64,000 nucleotides of DNA, taken from positions 78,935,772-78,999,771 of the forward strand of contig CM036755.1 in NCBI GenBank assembly GCA_020796225.1, given 5' to 3'. Positions 42,461-53,035 of the stretch are shown here, piece by piece; within the stretch, counting starts at the first letter, position 1, and each line of letters starts with the position of its first letter. The notes under the pieces are model-generated. The model was not told the origin of the DNA. It worked only from the letters and a program-made list of their open reading frames with translations, and made no database searches. The stretch comes from Arion vulgaris. Taxonomy: Eukaryota > Mollusca > Gastropoda > Stylommatophora > Arionidae. A program made the translations under genes and the position numbers.

Positions 42461-42659
42461 ATGCGAAAAACATCAATAGTGGAACATCGGTAGTGAATGT
42501 GTAAAACCTTCTAAACACCACCAACCACTTTATGAATGTTTCTTATAGAGCACAAGCTCCGAAACCGATCATCGGTTAAACCTGCTACGCCTATCGGCAA
42601 AAACTGGAGGAATACCACAGAATAAGAATAGCAAGAAGATAGATAGTAAAACACATGTA
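42461..42659. other. Spacer
   Basis: No feature recognised. Confidence 0.5.
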
Positions 42660-43455
42660 TTTTATAAATAGTTATTTGAATGATATATATGACTATTATA
42701 TGACTTTCTTTGACTTTACAGACGGTCAATTAGCAAGTGTTTTACTGTGACTATTATATGACTTTCTTTGACTTTACAGACGGGCAATTAGCAAGTGTTT
42801 TACTGTGACTATTATATGACTTTCTTCGACTTTACAGACGGGCAATTAGCAAGTGTTTTACTGTGACTATTATATGACTTTCTTTGACTTTACAGACGGG
42901 CAATTAGCAAGTGTTTTACTGTGACTATTATATGACTTTCTTTGACTTTACAGACGGGCAATTAGCAAGTGTTTTACTGTGACTATTATATGACTTTCTT
43001 CGACTTTACAGACGGGCAATTAGCAAGTGTTTTACTGTGACTATTATATGACTTTCTTCGACTTTACAGACGGGCAATTAGCAAGTGTTTTACTGTGACT
43101 ATTATATGACTTTCTTTGACTTTACAGACGGGCAATTAGCAAGTGTTTTACTGTGACTATTATATGACTTTCTTTGACTTTACAGACGGGCAATTAGCAA
43201 GTGTTTTACTGTGACTATTATATGACTTTCTTTGACTTTACAGACGGGCAATTAGCAAGTGTTTTACTGTGACTATTATATGACTTTCTTTGACTTTACA
43301 GACGGTCAATTAGCAAGTGTTTTACTGTGACTATTATATGACTTTCTTTGACTTTACAGACGGTCAATTAGCAAGTGTTTTACTGTGACTATTATATGAC
43401 TTTCTTTGACTTTACAGACGGTCAATTAGCAAGTGTTTTACTATGACTATTATAC
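42660..43455. repeat. 58-bp minisatellite
   Basis: Thirteen to fourteen copies of a 58-bp unit: TGACTATTATATGACTTTCT, TTGACTTTACAGACGGGCAA, TTAGCAAGTGTTTTACTG. GGTCAATT variants occupy both ends and GGGCAATT the middle, so the centre expanded most recently. Confidence 0.98.
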
Positions 43456-43489
43456 CTACTAAAAGCAAATGAAACACAAAACCTTCAGT

Positions 43490-43861
43490 GCCAAAGGTAC
43501 CAGGTTTGCTCCCTCGTGGAGCCATCTGGATATTTTTCCAGAGATCCCTGATCTCAGTGTAGGTGAGATCGAGTTCCTAGTCCTATCAAAGACGGACGAT
43601 AAAACGTAGGTCCCGCGCTCAATTTGAGCACGAAAATGAATCACTGGCAGTTCAAAATCGAGAAGAGCAGGCGGGAAAACCACTGTCGGGGCAAAATTCA
43701 TTAGGAAGGCTTAAAAATAAAATTCCTACATCAATACCTTTACCATCTTCAAAATTACATCGGGGACACTCGCCGGTGCTACGGAGCAGTGCAGCTGAGA
43801 TATTCCTGTGTAAGAAAGAGATCGGGGCACATAGTTACTCACAGAAATGCAATAATGATGG

Positions 43862-43899
<38 letters not shown>

Positions 43900-43905
43900 C
43901 CTTCA
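43490..43905 (+). mobile_element. Element D, complete-looking copy
   Basis: A contiguous 415-bp element: 5' part to ~43,640 (CTCGTGGAGCCATCTGGATA ... GGACGATAAAACGTAGGTCC), directly followed by GGCAGTTCAAAATCGAGAAG and the 3' part with GAGATCGGGGCACATAG and an (AATC)n tail. At 22.4-24.2 kb the same halves are separated by 1.4 kb of LINE-C. Confidence 0.8.
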
Positions 43906-43989
43906 GTGATCAACATTATAATGTCATAAAACAAAATTGTGGTCAGAACACAGTAACATTATGATATTGAAAGAGTTTTACAAGTTCAC

Positions 43990-44402
43990 GTCTTTTATCC
44001 AAATCAAAGATCTTGGTTTTTTCATAGTAGGGCGTGTGTTAGCTAAATTAAAGATCTTGGTTTGTTCATAGTGGGGCGTGTGTTAGCTAAATCAAATATC
44101 TTGGTTTGTTCATAGTGGGGCGTGTGTTAGCTAAATCAAAGATCTTGGTTTGTTCATAGTGGGGCGTGTGTTAGCTAAATTAAAGATCTTGGTTTGTTCA
44201 TAGTGGGGCGTGTATTAGCTAAATCAAAGATCTTGGTTTGTTCATAGTGGGGCGTGTGTTAGCTAAATTAAGGATCTTGGTTTGATCATAGTGCGGTGTG
44301 TGTTAGCTAAATCAAAGATCTTGGTTTGTTCATAGTGGGGCGTGTGTTAGCTAAATCAAAGATCTTGGTTTGATCATAGTGCGATGTGTGTCAGCCAAAT
44401 CA
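43990..44402. repeat. 44-bp minisatellite, left segment
   Basis: Nine copies of CTAAATCAAAGATCTTGGTT followed by TGTTCATAGTGGGGCGTGTG and TTAG. The same array reappears at 45,807-45,850, 46,371-46,420 and 49,343-49,660. Confidence 0.97.
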
Positions 44403-45806
44403 AATATTTTGGGGGACAAAGGCGCAAGGAAGCTGCGCGTCAGGATTAGGGAGATGGCTCTAATCCCTGCTCTCACCTCCAAGTGGTGACCCTGGTAACA
44501 GACGGTAGTTCCGGTCTGGCTAAGAGGCAGGTGTCGTGGGAGAGCTACTTTGGGGCAAATAGAGATGCAAAGGTAGTCATGCTTGATGGGATCTGCTCGC
44601 AACATAGACTAGCGAACTCCCAGAGTGATTAATAATGCTCGTCTCTCCCGGCCGATGGGAAAAGCTAGAAGGATACATTTGGAACCTCGCTGGGTGGAAC
44701 TCGGAGCCCGCGCATTCTCTCTCTTGAGGCACTACTCTTGAGCCGATGAGGATGCTGGGTGATGAGTTGGGCCGCACGTTGGTCCACATGGGTCAAAAGT
44801 CAAAACCACCGAGGGGACGTTGAACCGCGTGTGACAAAATTCGGAATCCTCGCATGCTCTCTCTTGATCCGTCTCTCTAGAGCCGATGAGCATGCTGGGT
44901 GCCAAGTTGAGTTGCATGTGGGCATCATGGGGCGAAACTCAGATTTTGCCCCTTCGAAGTCGGACAGCCCAGTGGGACTTGACGGAAATGGTGAGGTAGG
45001 CACCAGGGCAGAGCGAGCACGCATAAGGACGTTGCAAGGGTGGCACCACATGGGGCGAAACCCGTGACCCCATGACGTGGTGGGGGACGGGTTGAGTCAC
45101 AGACGGTGACAGCCCAGGCAAATGTGTGCACGACATAGCATGGGTGACAGGGCATCAGGACATAGCTATCACGCACGCTGGCAAAGTCATAGTGGGCCCC
45201 ATCGAGGGGCAGGCCGGCACGACAAGAGGGTGTGCATCCCACCCACTTGAGTAGAACTGGAAAGCCCAGCAGAGGCAAAACTAGTGCAAGCGCGGCAGCG
45301 GCAAGCACGGCAGCGACAAGCAGGGTGTGCGTCCCACCCAAATGTACAGAACAACTGGAAAGCCCAGCAGAGGTAAAGCCAGTGCGCGTTTCCGCTCGCC
45401 AGGAACTACTGCTGCCTTGTAGTTTTGATTGGGGACAATCAAAGGTTAGCGGAGCAAACCGTAAACAAACCTGAACGGGCGGCAAACCAAAGTGTTCATT
45501 AAAACGACCGGCTTTGCTGGGCAGATGGCGTTCATAAGTCGGGAGGGCAGGCTGTCTAAGGGTCGCTGCCCTGAAAGAAAATAGCAACCCACTGCCTTGT
45601 GGGTTATGGCTGGGGACAGTCAAAGGCTAGCGTAGAGCAAACAGCACACAATAGCTGGCTGAAATCGAACACCCCACCTAAGGATAAGCAACTGTGCTCA
45701 AATAGGTGCTGAAGGTTGGTTTACGTACATTACGTTCTGATGTTTGGCTGTTTATATATCACAATAAGAATGATAAAACTAGCCTAGAACGATCGAGAAA
45801 GAAGAA
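44403..45806. mobile_element. GC-rich 1.4-kb insertion of unknown type
   Basis: Markedly GC-rich against AT-rich surroundings. It breaks the 44-bp array at AAATATTTT (left) and resumes at AAATATCTT (right), a likely 9-bp target duplication with one change. It ends AGAAAGAAGAAG, like a LINE/SINE tail. Inside are diverged duplications: CATTCTCTCTCTTGA blocks near 44,715 and 44,858, AACTGGAAAGCCCAGCAGAG at ~45,249 and ~45,351, and GGGGACAATCAAAGGTTAGC (45,431) with a relative at ~45,612. Frames of up to 232 codons exist but show no recognisable protein. A long 5' UTR of a LINE, or an unusually large SINE, are possible. Confidence 0.65.
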
Positions 45807-46420
45807 GAAATATCTTGGTTTGTTCATAGTGGGTCGTGTGTTAGACCACAGCCAACTCTAGATAACTAGGCCAAACAACTGACCCGGGATTCCTAGACCG
45901 ACCTAGATCAGAAAAGGGGGCTGGGAATTACATATGCGTGATAGAATACTGCGCGATTTTTTGCAATTTTACTCTATTCTTTGAGTCTATGGTTATTTAT
46001 TGGTGAAAAATATTCATAATATTGATATTCCTTATTGTTAAACTTAACTTGTTGCATAATATTGATATTCCTTATTGTTAAACTTAACTTGTTGCATAAT
46101 ATTGATATTCCTTATTGTTAAACTTAACTTGTTGCATAATATTGATATTCCTTATTGTTAAACTTAACTTGTTGGATAATATTGATATTTCTTATTGTTA
46201 AACTTAACTTGTTGGATAATATAACTTCGAATTAGCATTTTGTGTTGATTTAAAAATGAATTCGTCTATATACACCAATACTGGAATGCGAGGTCACGTG
46301 GTGTAGTTGAGGACTGATTTCCATAATTCTTACCCGAGTCCGAAGGCCCATAAGTTCATAGTTGGCTCTGGTTAGACAAATCAAGTATCTTAGTTTGTTC
46401 ATAGTTGGCTCTGGTTAGAC
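45807..46420 (+). mobile_element. Array remnants with element G insertion
   Basis: 44-bp array pieces at 45,807-45,850 and 46,371-46,420 flank element G (45,850-46,370). G here matches the 19.1-kb copy: CCAACTCTAGATAACTAGGC, TGAGTCTATGGTTATTTATT, ATGAATTCGTCTATATACA, and the tRNA-like CACGTGGTGTAGTTG to CCGAAGGCCCATAAG. Inside it, 46,016-46,220 is a 40-bp tandem repeat, five copies of ATTGATATTCCTTATTGTTA plus 20 bases, absent from the 19-kb copy. Confidence 0.75.
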
Positions 46421-47184
46421 CAGGGTGGGCAACACGGCCGCAGGCCGCATGCGGCCCGCCATTGGATATTTTGCGGCCCTCAAACACATTTTTAAATAAA
46501 CTAACGATCGTCACAAATGATTTTTCCCATTAATATTACGCTGAAATTCATTGGAATTTTAATTCGATTTTCTTATGTATTGAATATGCAATATTTTTTT
46601 CCAATTTGGCGTCATTTAAACATTAATATTGATATATATATCGTCAATGAAATTTGACTACGTTTAATATGAGCGTTTAATATTGAGTAATTTACTATAC
46701 TAGAATTTACGTGATTTGATTGGCTGAATGTTTCTCAATGATTATAAGTACTCGGACGATATAATTTTATAAAGGTTGGAAATTGCCTTTCAAATTATAA
46801 TTAATTATTTTTAACTTTTAAGCATTGTGTCTGGATGTATGTTTATTTTATATTAAAAAGATGTTTCATACAAAATAGAATATCGATAAAAGCTGTTAGA
46901 ATTAATAATACCTCCTTACAACAATAATGTATCGTCAGAAATAAACCTCCCCTTCATATCCTACAAATGAAATGCTCAAATACTTGATTTGCAATCATTT
47001 AAACTGCGCAGTGCCTGGGGAATTCCCAGTGTGTTTTAATAACTATCACGTTTGTAGTTTCCATTCATAAATTTCCGTATTTATATTGCAACCGAGTTTT
47101 CTAAATCTAAATAATTATATTCGCGCTGCCGGAAGCACATTTTTTTTAGTTAATTTTGCAACATTTTAAGACATTTTTATTATA

Positions 47185-47491
47185 ATGAGTGCATCCAAAA
47201 AAACGTAAGATTGAAGACGAGTGTCGGGTTTTCAAAGACGAATGGATTACCGAATATTGTTTTATGCAAGTTGGCAATAAATCTGTTTGCTTGCTGTGTC
47301 ACGAATCAGTGGCTGTTTTTAAAGATTATAACTTAAAAAGACATTACCAGACAAAACATCACAATTTCGGACACAATCTAACATCTGAAGAAAGGAAAAG
47401 AAAATGCATGGAGTTGGTAAAAAAGTGTAAAGAAACAACAAACTGTGTTTACAAAACAGTCTTCAATTCAAGATGCTGCAACAGAGGCTAG
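47185..47491 (+). pseudogene. hAT transposase 1, N-terminal BED-type finger
   Basis: The natural start is probably ATGAGTGCATCC at 47,185, thrown out of frame by a base gained in the following A-run. The frame open from 47,189 encodes KKRKIEDECRVFKDEWITEY, then SVCLLCHESVAVFKDYNLKR and HYQTKHHN. Zinc ligands C34, C37, H52 and H57 (counted from 47,189) form a C-x2-C-x14-H-x4-H finger that would bind the transposon ends. The frame ends at 47,491 after a second shift at about 47,450. Confidence 0.88.
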
Positions 47492-48245
47492 TTTGGTGTT
47501 GTCACACAAAATTGTGAAATACAACAAGCCATTTTCTGATGGTGAATTTATTAAGGAATGTTTACTAGATGCAACAAACATTCTATGTCCAGAACAAAAC
47601 AACAAATTTGACAGTATTACATTATCCAGAAGAACTGTTGTCAGACGTGTTGAAAAGATAAGTGAAGATTTGACCCTTGAACTTCAAGATGCAAGTAAGC
47701 ATTTTTTGTGGTACTCTCTTGTATTGGACGAGAGTACTGATGTACAGGATACTGCACAATTATTAGTTTTTATACGTGGAATAAACAATTCTTTTAAACT
47801 CTTTGAAGAGTTACTGAGTGTTGAGTCAATCAAAGACACTACCACTGGCCTCGATATATTCAATGCTGTTAGTGGCTGTATTGAAAGAGCTGGGTTAATG
47901 TGGAACAAGATGGCCAGTATTACAACTGATGGTGCTCGTGCTTTAACTGGTAAAAACATAGGACTGATAAAGCTGATCAATGATAGGATTAAGTCAGAAT
48001 ATTCTGAACACGTAATATTACCACTTCACTGTGTGATTCATCAGGAAAGTTTGTGTAAATCTGTTTTAAAAACTAAGCATGTTATTGACCCAGTTGTCAG
48101 TGTCATAAACCTCATCAGATCAAGAGGACTCAATCACAGGCAGTTCAGAGCATTACTAGACGATCTAGAAACTGAACATTCTGATGTCCTGTACAGTTCG
48201 ATGGTTGAGTCTTGGAAAGGTTTTAAGGAGAGTATGGGATCTTAA
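47445..48245 (+). pseudogene. hAT transposase 1, catalytic core
   Basis: A 266-codon frame with the two N-proximal catalytic aspartates of the RNase H-like fold: D95 in SLVLDESTDV and D162 in SITTDGARALTGKNIG (counted from 47,445). It also has CVIHQESLCKSVLK and VINLIRSRGLNHRQFRALL, normal for this hAT group. The frame is lost near 48,200, where the conserved VRWLSLGKVLRRVW continues in the next frame, so a single-base change separates it from the following piece. Confidence 0.88.
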
Positions 48246-48642
48246 AGAAGAAATAGTAATGTTTCTAGAGATGAAGGGCATAGAATGGGACTTTAATACT
48301 AACATTGTTAATGCAGAGTGGAAGCTTGACTTTATATTTGCCATTGAAATAATGGAAAAGTTAAATGAACTGAATGTTAAACTTCAGGGCAATGGTTTGT
48401 TTGCACATGAAATGTATGTTCATGTAAAATCATTTCAAGCTAAACTCTCACTGTTTTCCAGACAAGCAAGTGAAAACATGTTTTGTCACTTCCCTTTGCT
48501 GAAACGAGAAACTATTTCTGATGAGATGAGTAAAAAATTCAAAGCTCAGTTAGATGTATTGGTTGAAGAATTTGGAAGAAGATTCCAAGAACTTGGAGCA
48601 GCACTTCAATGTTATCAATTCTCCTCTCAGTGCAGAAGCTGA
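48184..48642 (+). pseudogene. hAT transposase 1, insertion-domain region
   Basis: Begins with VRWLSLGKVLRRVWDLKEEI, the conserved WLSxGxxLxR motif, and continues through NAEWKLDFIFAIEIMEKLNE and HEMYVHVKSFQAKLSLF. It is the long helical region between the second aspartate and the final glutamate. A further frameshift near 48,600 moves the C-terminus into another frame. Confidence 0.85.
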
Positions 48643-48982
48643 TAAAGCCCCAGTGCACATACAGTTGGAGTTGCTTGAATTACAAGCCAATTATTATCTG
48701 AAGGAAAAATTTAAGTCTGAATGTTTGTTGGATTTCTATGGTTCTTTGCCTGAACAATCATTCCCAAACTTAAAAAACTTTGCAGCTAAATTTTTGTCAT
48801 TATTTGGATCTACATATATTTGTGAACAGGCATATTCTTGCTTAAAAATCAACAAATCTAAGAATAGGTCTTTATTATCTGATTGCAACTTAAATGCAGT
48901 CATGCAAATTTCTACAAGTAAACTTGTTCCAGATTTCAAAGGAATTATAAAATCTTACAAGCAATTACATACATCTCATTAG
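48554..48982 (+). pseudogene. hAT transposase 1, C-terminal hATC region
   Basis: Real homology starts at about 48,610 (VINSPLSAEADKAPVHIQLE). It includes ELQANYYLKEKFKSECLLDF, then NLKNFAAKFLSLFGSTYICE, QAYSCLKINKSKNRSLLSD and LNAVMQISTSKLVPDFK, which is the hAT dimerisation domain. YICEQAYS carries the glutamate expected in the third catalytic position. It ends at a natural stop, so the C-terminus is complete. Confidence 0.85.
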
Positions 48983-49342
48983 AAATCAGCAATAAATAAA
49001 ATTGTGACTGTATGTGTATGGCGTTTTTTAAATCTTCATTAAAACTATTGATATGAACCCATATTGTAACTATATACAACATAATATTTGGCAAATATTG
49101 TTAAAACATTTGCAAAACTTTTTATCCATATTAGAAAATATACTGTTATAGTGTAAGTCTGTTAGAAATATAATTTATTTCAGAAGTTATCTACATTATG
49201 TAAAACTACCTTTGTTTACAATAAAAATATTTCATTGATTACTTACGAGAATTAAACAAAAATATACATAATATTATATGTGGCCCTCCAATAGCTTTAC
49301 AATTTTCAATGTGGCCCTCTGACAAAAGTTTGCCCACTCCTG

Positions 49343-49660
49343 GGTTAGACAAAACAAGTATCTTAGTTTGTTCATAGTTGGGCGTGTGTTAGACAAAACA
49401 AGGATCTTAGTTTGTTCATAGTTGAGGTGTGTTAGACAAAACAAGGATCTTAGTTTGTTCATAGTTGGGCGTGTGTTAGACAAAACAAGTATCTTAGTTT
49501 GTTCATAGTTGGGCGTGTGTTAGACAAAACAAGTATCTTAGTTTGTTCATAGTTGGGCGTGTGTTAGACAAAACAAGGATCTTAGTTTGTTCATAGTTGG
49601 GCGTGTGTTAGACAAAACAAGTATCTTAGTTTGTTCACAGTGAGGCGTGTGTTATTAAAA
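49343..49660. repeat. 44-bp minisatellite, right segment
   Basis: Seven copies of AGACAAAACAAGTATCTTAG followed by TTTGTTCATAGTTGGGCGTG and TGTT. The unit differs from the left segment at a few fixed positions (TTAGACAAAACA for TTAGCTAAATCA), so the two ends of the array had diverged before or after the insertions. Confidence 0.96.
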
Positions 49661-49824
49661 TAACATGAACAAATTATTGACTATCTTGCACAAAAATGCA
49701 AGTTATTAAACACGTTCAGTGCCCTTTCCGTTTCTTCACAATCGAAGAATGACTTCAATCCAGATAGTTTCCTCTAGTTAAGTTTTAACTAATCAGCCAT
49801 TTTTATTCTTTACTTGTTATATTT

Positions 49825-51155
49825 TCTTGCTTTATAATAGTTTGTGTGCCCACATTTTCCCTATCACATATAATAGTTTGTTTGCCCCCATTTTCTCTAT
49901 CATATATAATAGTTTGTGTGCCCCATTTTCCTATCACATATAATAGTTTGTTTGCCCCCATTTTCCCTATCATATATAATAGTTTGTGTGCCCCCATTTT
50001 CTCTATCATATATAATAGTTTGTGTGCCCACATTTTCTCTATCATATATAATAGTTTGTGCGCCCACATTTTCTCTATCATATATAATAGTTTGTGTGCC
50101 CCCATTTTCTCTATCATATATAATAGTTTGTTTGCCCACATTTCCCTATCATATATAATAGTTTGTGTGCCCCCATTTTCTCTATCACATATAATAGTTT
50201 GTGTGCCCACATTTTCTCTATCATATATAATAGTTTGTGTGCCCCCATTTTCCCTATCACATATAATAGTTTGTTTGCCCCCATTTTCCCTATCATATAT
50301 AATAGTTTGTTTGCCCACATTTTCTCTATCATATATAATAGTTTGTTTGCCCACATTTTCTCTATCATATATAATAGTTTGTGTGCCACATTTCCTATCA
50401 TATATAATAGTTTGTTTGCCCACATTTTCTCTATCATATATAATAGTTTGTTTGCCCACATTTTCTCTATCATATATAATAGTTTGTGTGCCCACATTTT
50501 CTCTATCATATATAATAGTTTGTTTGCCCACATTTTCTCTATCATATATAATAGTTTGTGTGCCCACATTTTCTCTATCATATATAATAGTTTGTTTGCC
50601 CACATTTTCTCTATCATATATAATAGTTTGTGTGCCCACATTTTCTCTATCATATATAATAGTTTGTTTGCCCACATTTTCTCTATCATATATAATAGTT
50701 TGTGTGCCCACATTTCCCTATCACATATAATAGTTTGTTTGCCCACATTTCCCTATCATATATAATAGTTTGTTTGCCCACATTTTCTCTATCATATATA
50801 ATAGTTTGTGTGCCCACATTTTCTCTATCATATATAATAGTTTGTTTGCCCACATTTTCGCTATCATATATAATAGTTTGTTTGCCCACATTTTCTCTAT
50901 CATATATAATAGTTTGTGTGCCACATTTCCTATCATATATAATAGTTTGTTTGCCCACATTTCCCTATCATATATAATAGTTTGTTTGCCCACATTTTCT
51001 CTATCATATATAATAGTTTGTGTGCCCACATTTTCTCTATCATATATAATAGTTTGTGTGCCCACATTTTCTCTATCATATATAATAGTTTGTTTGCCCA
51101 CATTTTCTCTATCATATATAATAGTTTGTTTGCCCACATTTTCCCTATCATATCA
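49825..51155. repeat. 36-bp minisatellite
   Basis: About 37 copies of CTATCATATATAATAGTTTG followed by TTTGCCCACATTTTCT. TTTG and TGTG variants alternate for long stretches, giving a 72-bp dimer period (e.g. 50,480-50,700). Frames remain open on both strands in several phases. Confidence 0.98.
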
Positions 51156-51599
51156 TGCTGAAGAGATGACAATATTGTACATCTAGACTACGCATCATGC
51201 ACATGGTTAGTCGTTTGCAAATATTTCCCAAGAATGTGTCATATGTCCTGATAGATGTTTTTCATAGCTTTTCCATTTTTGCCTTCAAATGCTCTGTTGT
51301 TTCAAGGTCTATCAGGATGTAGGCACAGCATGGCGGGAATGCAAATTTTACCTGAACACCTCTTTCCCTACCTGGTCGTGACTATTTGTTCTATCTAGTA
51401 TTACAGAATGTATCAGCGGTTCTCATCCTTCGTTTAGATAGCGACAGACACATATGAACAATAACATCTACACTTACATAGATTTAATTTGTCTAAAATA
51501 AAGTTGTCGTTTATTAATCTTTTCTCCCATTGAGTGGAAGTAGTACATAAAATGTGATTACGCTTCAAAAGGAAGGAGGTTCAAATCTCAATTTAACCT
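51156..51599. other. No recognisable feature
   Basis: Single-copy-looking sequence; no coding remnant recognised. Confidence 0.5.
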
Positions 51600-51761
51600 A
51601 ATTAAGTAACCCAGTTTAATACAATGTGGTAAATACCGTGTTCAACACGTGTTTGTCTTTCAACAACGGTATATTGTGGGGGATGGGGTCAACAACGGTA
51701 CATTGTGGGGGATGAGGTCAACACCAGGCCGTCTACATTTACTTCCTAAAGTTTCCCTGAT
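51600..51761 (+). repeat. Dispersed repeat F (fragment) with internal doublet
   Basis: ATACAATGTGGTAAATACCG, GTGTTCAACACG, then two copies of CAACAACGGTATATTGTGGG and ACCAGGCCGTCTACATTTAC. Partial match to the 21.7-kb element. Confidence 0.45.
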
Positions 51762-51963
51762 GCCCGCCTGCCCAGCGTGTTCGTAGCGCGTTGGACGATG
51801 GGTGACAAGTTCCCCCTGTGAGTCGGTTCAATTCCGCAGGCTGGCAGAAATGCCACAGGTTCTCCAGATTTACGGTGTTCGTGGCACCGAACCGAAGGGT
51901 TATGATGTCCATGGCACCGAGCCGAAGAGATGAAATCTCAATTGTTTCTGGATCGAAAAAAAA
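51762..51963 (+). mobile_element. SINE-S copy 4
   Basis: GCCCGCCTGCCCAGCGTGTT, A box TAGCGCGTTGG, B box GGTTCAATTCC near 51,826, both 27-bp body blocks and a poly(A) tail. No clean target duplication seen. Confidence 0.9.
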
Positions 51964-51969
51964 CGTTTC

Positions 51970-52260
51970 TCACGGAGTTCCAGAGAGCGACTGGAGAGCA
52001 GAAGTAACTATCTCAACCTCCATCCTCATTCTGGAAGTATTTGTCCAGTATGTCATACTTTACTTTGTAACAACCCTAACATGCGCGCTAGCCAGGAAAT
52101 CCCAACCTGACTTCTTACCACGATGCACCGACCCATCGGTATATACAACAACATCATCATCAACATCATCACTTGAATTATCTTCTTTCAGCTGCTTATT
52201 GCGAGTTCAGCCTTCACGTTGTCCCAATCTCTACATTCTCTACCAAGAGTAATGGTAACG
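51970..52260 (-). pseudogene. I-type LINE RNase H fragment (minus)
   Basis: The minus strand reads VVYTDGSVHRGKKSGWDFLA (about 52,150-52,090), the start of RNase H with its first catalytic aspartate in YTDGS. Further on it has SRMRMEVEIVTSALQSLSGT, the helix with the glutamate. One stop lies between. Confidence 0.78.
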
Positions 52261-52349
52261 TTGCAGTAGTTAACCATTGGTATTCATTCTTCCCCTTTTG
52301 GTAGGCTCGTAACTATGGTGACCTGGCTAATTTCTATCTCAACTTGTGT

Positions 52350-52755
52350 CATCCAACACATGCACCGCTTGTATCTCAACACATACACCGCTTGTATCTC
52401 AACACATACACCGCTTGTATCTCAACACATACACCGCTTGTATCTCAACACATACACCGCTTGTATCTCAACACATACACCGCTTGTATCTCAACACATA
52501 CACCGCTTGTATCTCAACACATACACCGCTTGTATCTCAACACATGCACCGCTTGTATCTCAACTATCTCAACTATCTCAACACATGCACCGCTTGTATC
52601 TCAACTATCTCAACTATCTCAACACATGCACCGCTTGTATCTCAACTATCTCAACACATGCACCGCTTGTATCTCAACTATCTCAACTATCTCAACACAT
52701 GCACCGCTTGTATCTCAACTATCTCAACTATCTCAACACATGCACCGCTTGTATC
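52350..52755. repeat. 23-bp minisatellite with 9-bp sub-repeat
   Basis: Fourteen copies of ACACATACACCGCTTGTATC plus TCA. From 52,560 a 9-bp AACTATCTC unit is interposed once or twice between copies, making compound units of 32 and 41 bp. Confidence 0.96.
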
Positions 52756-52839
52756 TTCACGAAATTGATGCACTTACAGACATTATGGCAAGTTTTGTAG
52801 TTTGCATGCTATACGTTCATCATTGACCTCTTTGTCTCA

Positions 52840-53035
52840 GGAGACAATAGGTTTTGCGTCACGTAGTTTGTTCTGTACTGAATCACATTTCTTGTGGGTG
52901 TAATGGCCTATTCTGGAGTCGCACTCCTTGCCGCAGTTGCTACAGGTGAAACTGAAGACCGTAGCTGATACATAGGATGTTCTCTCTGCCCTCTGCGCTA
53001 TCTTTTGATGCTATACAATTGGCTGCTAAAAAGAC
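52840..53035 (-). pseudogene. LINE C-terminal zinc-finger fragment
   Basis: The minus strand reads YVSATVFSFTCSNCGKECDS then RIGHYTHKKC, a C-x2-C-x12-H-x3-C finger at the end of a LINE polyprotein. It stops after KPIVS and a GACAAAGAGGTCAATGATGA 3' end. It is related to, but distinct from, the LINE-A finger. Confidence 0.75.

Larger units (their letters stand above)
46413..49350 (+). mobile_element. hAT transposon 1, complete ends, 8-bp TSD
   Basis: The element spans 46,421-49,342 (2,922 bp). It begins CAGGGTGGGCAAC and ends TTTGCCCACTCCTG; the inverted ends match over ~13 bp with one 1-bp gap. GGTTAGAC flanks both sides (46,413-46,420 and 49,343-49,350), an exact 8-bp target duplication drawn from the 44-bp array. 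Full transposase coding sequence is present in pieces between about 47,185 and 48,982 but with several frameshifts, so the copy cannot make its enzyme. The layout (BED-type finger, RNase H-fold core, hATC) resembles the Charlie-like group that gave rise to GTF2IRD2-type proteins. Confidence 0.95.

Noticed and set aside
45000..45623. 232-codon minus-strand frame in the GC-rich insert.
   Set aside because: Overlapping frames of similar length on both strands are explained by few stops in GC-rich DNA; no recognisable domain.
47185..48982. Domesticated hAT-derived host gene (GTF2IRD2- or ZBED-like).
   Set aside because: Terminal repeats and an exact target duplication are intact and the frame is broken several times, so it is an ordinary transposon copy.
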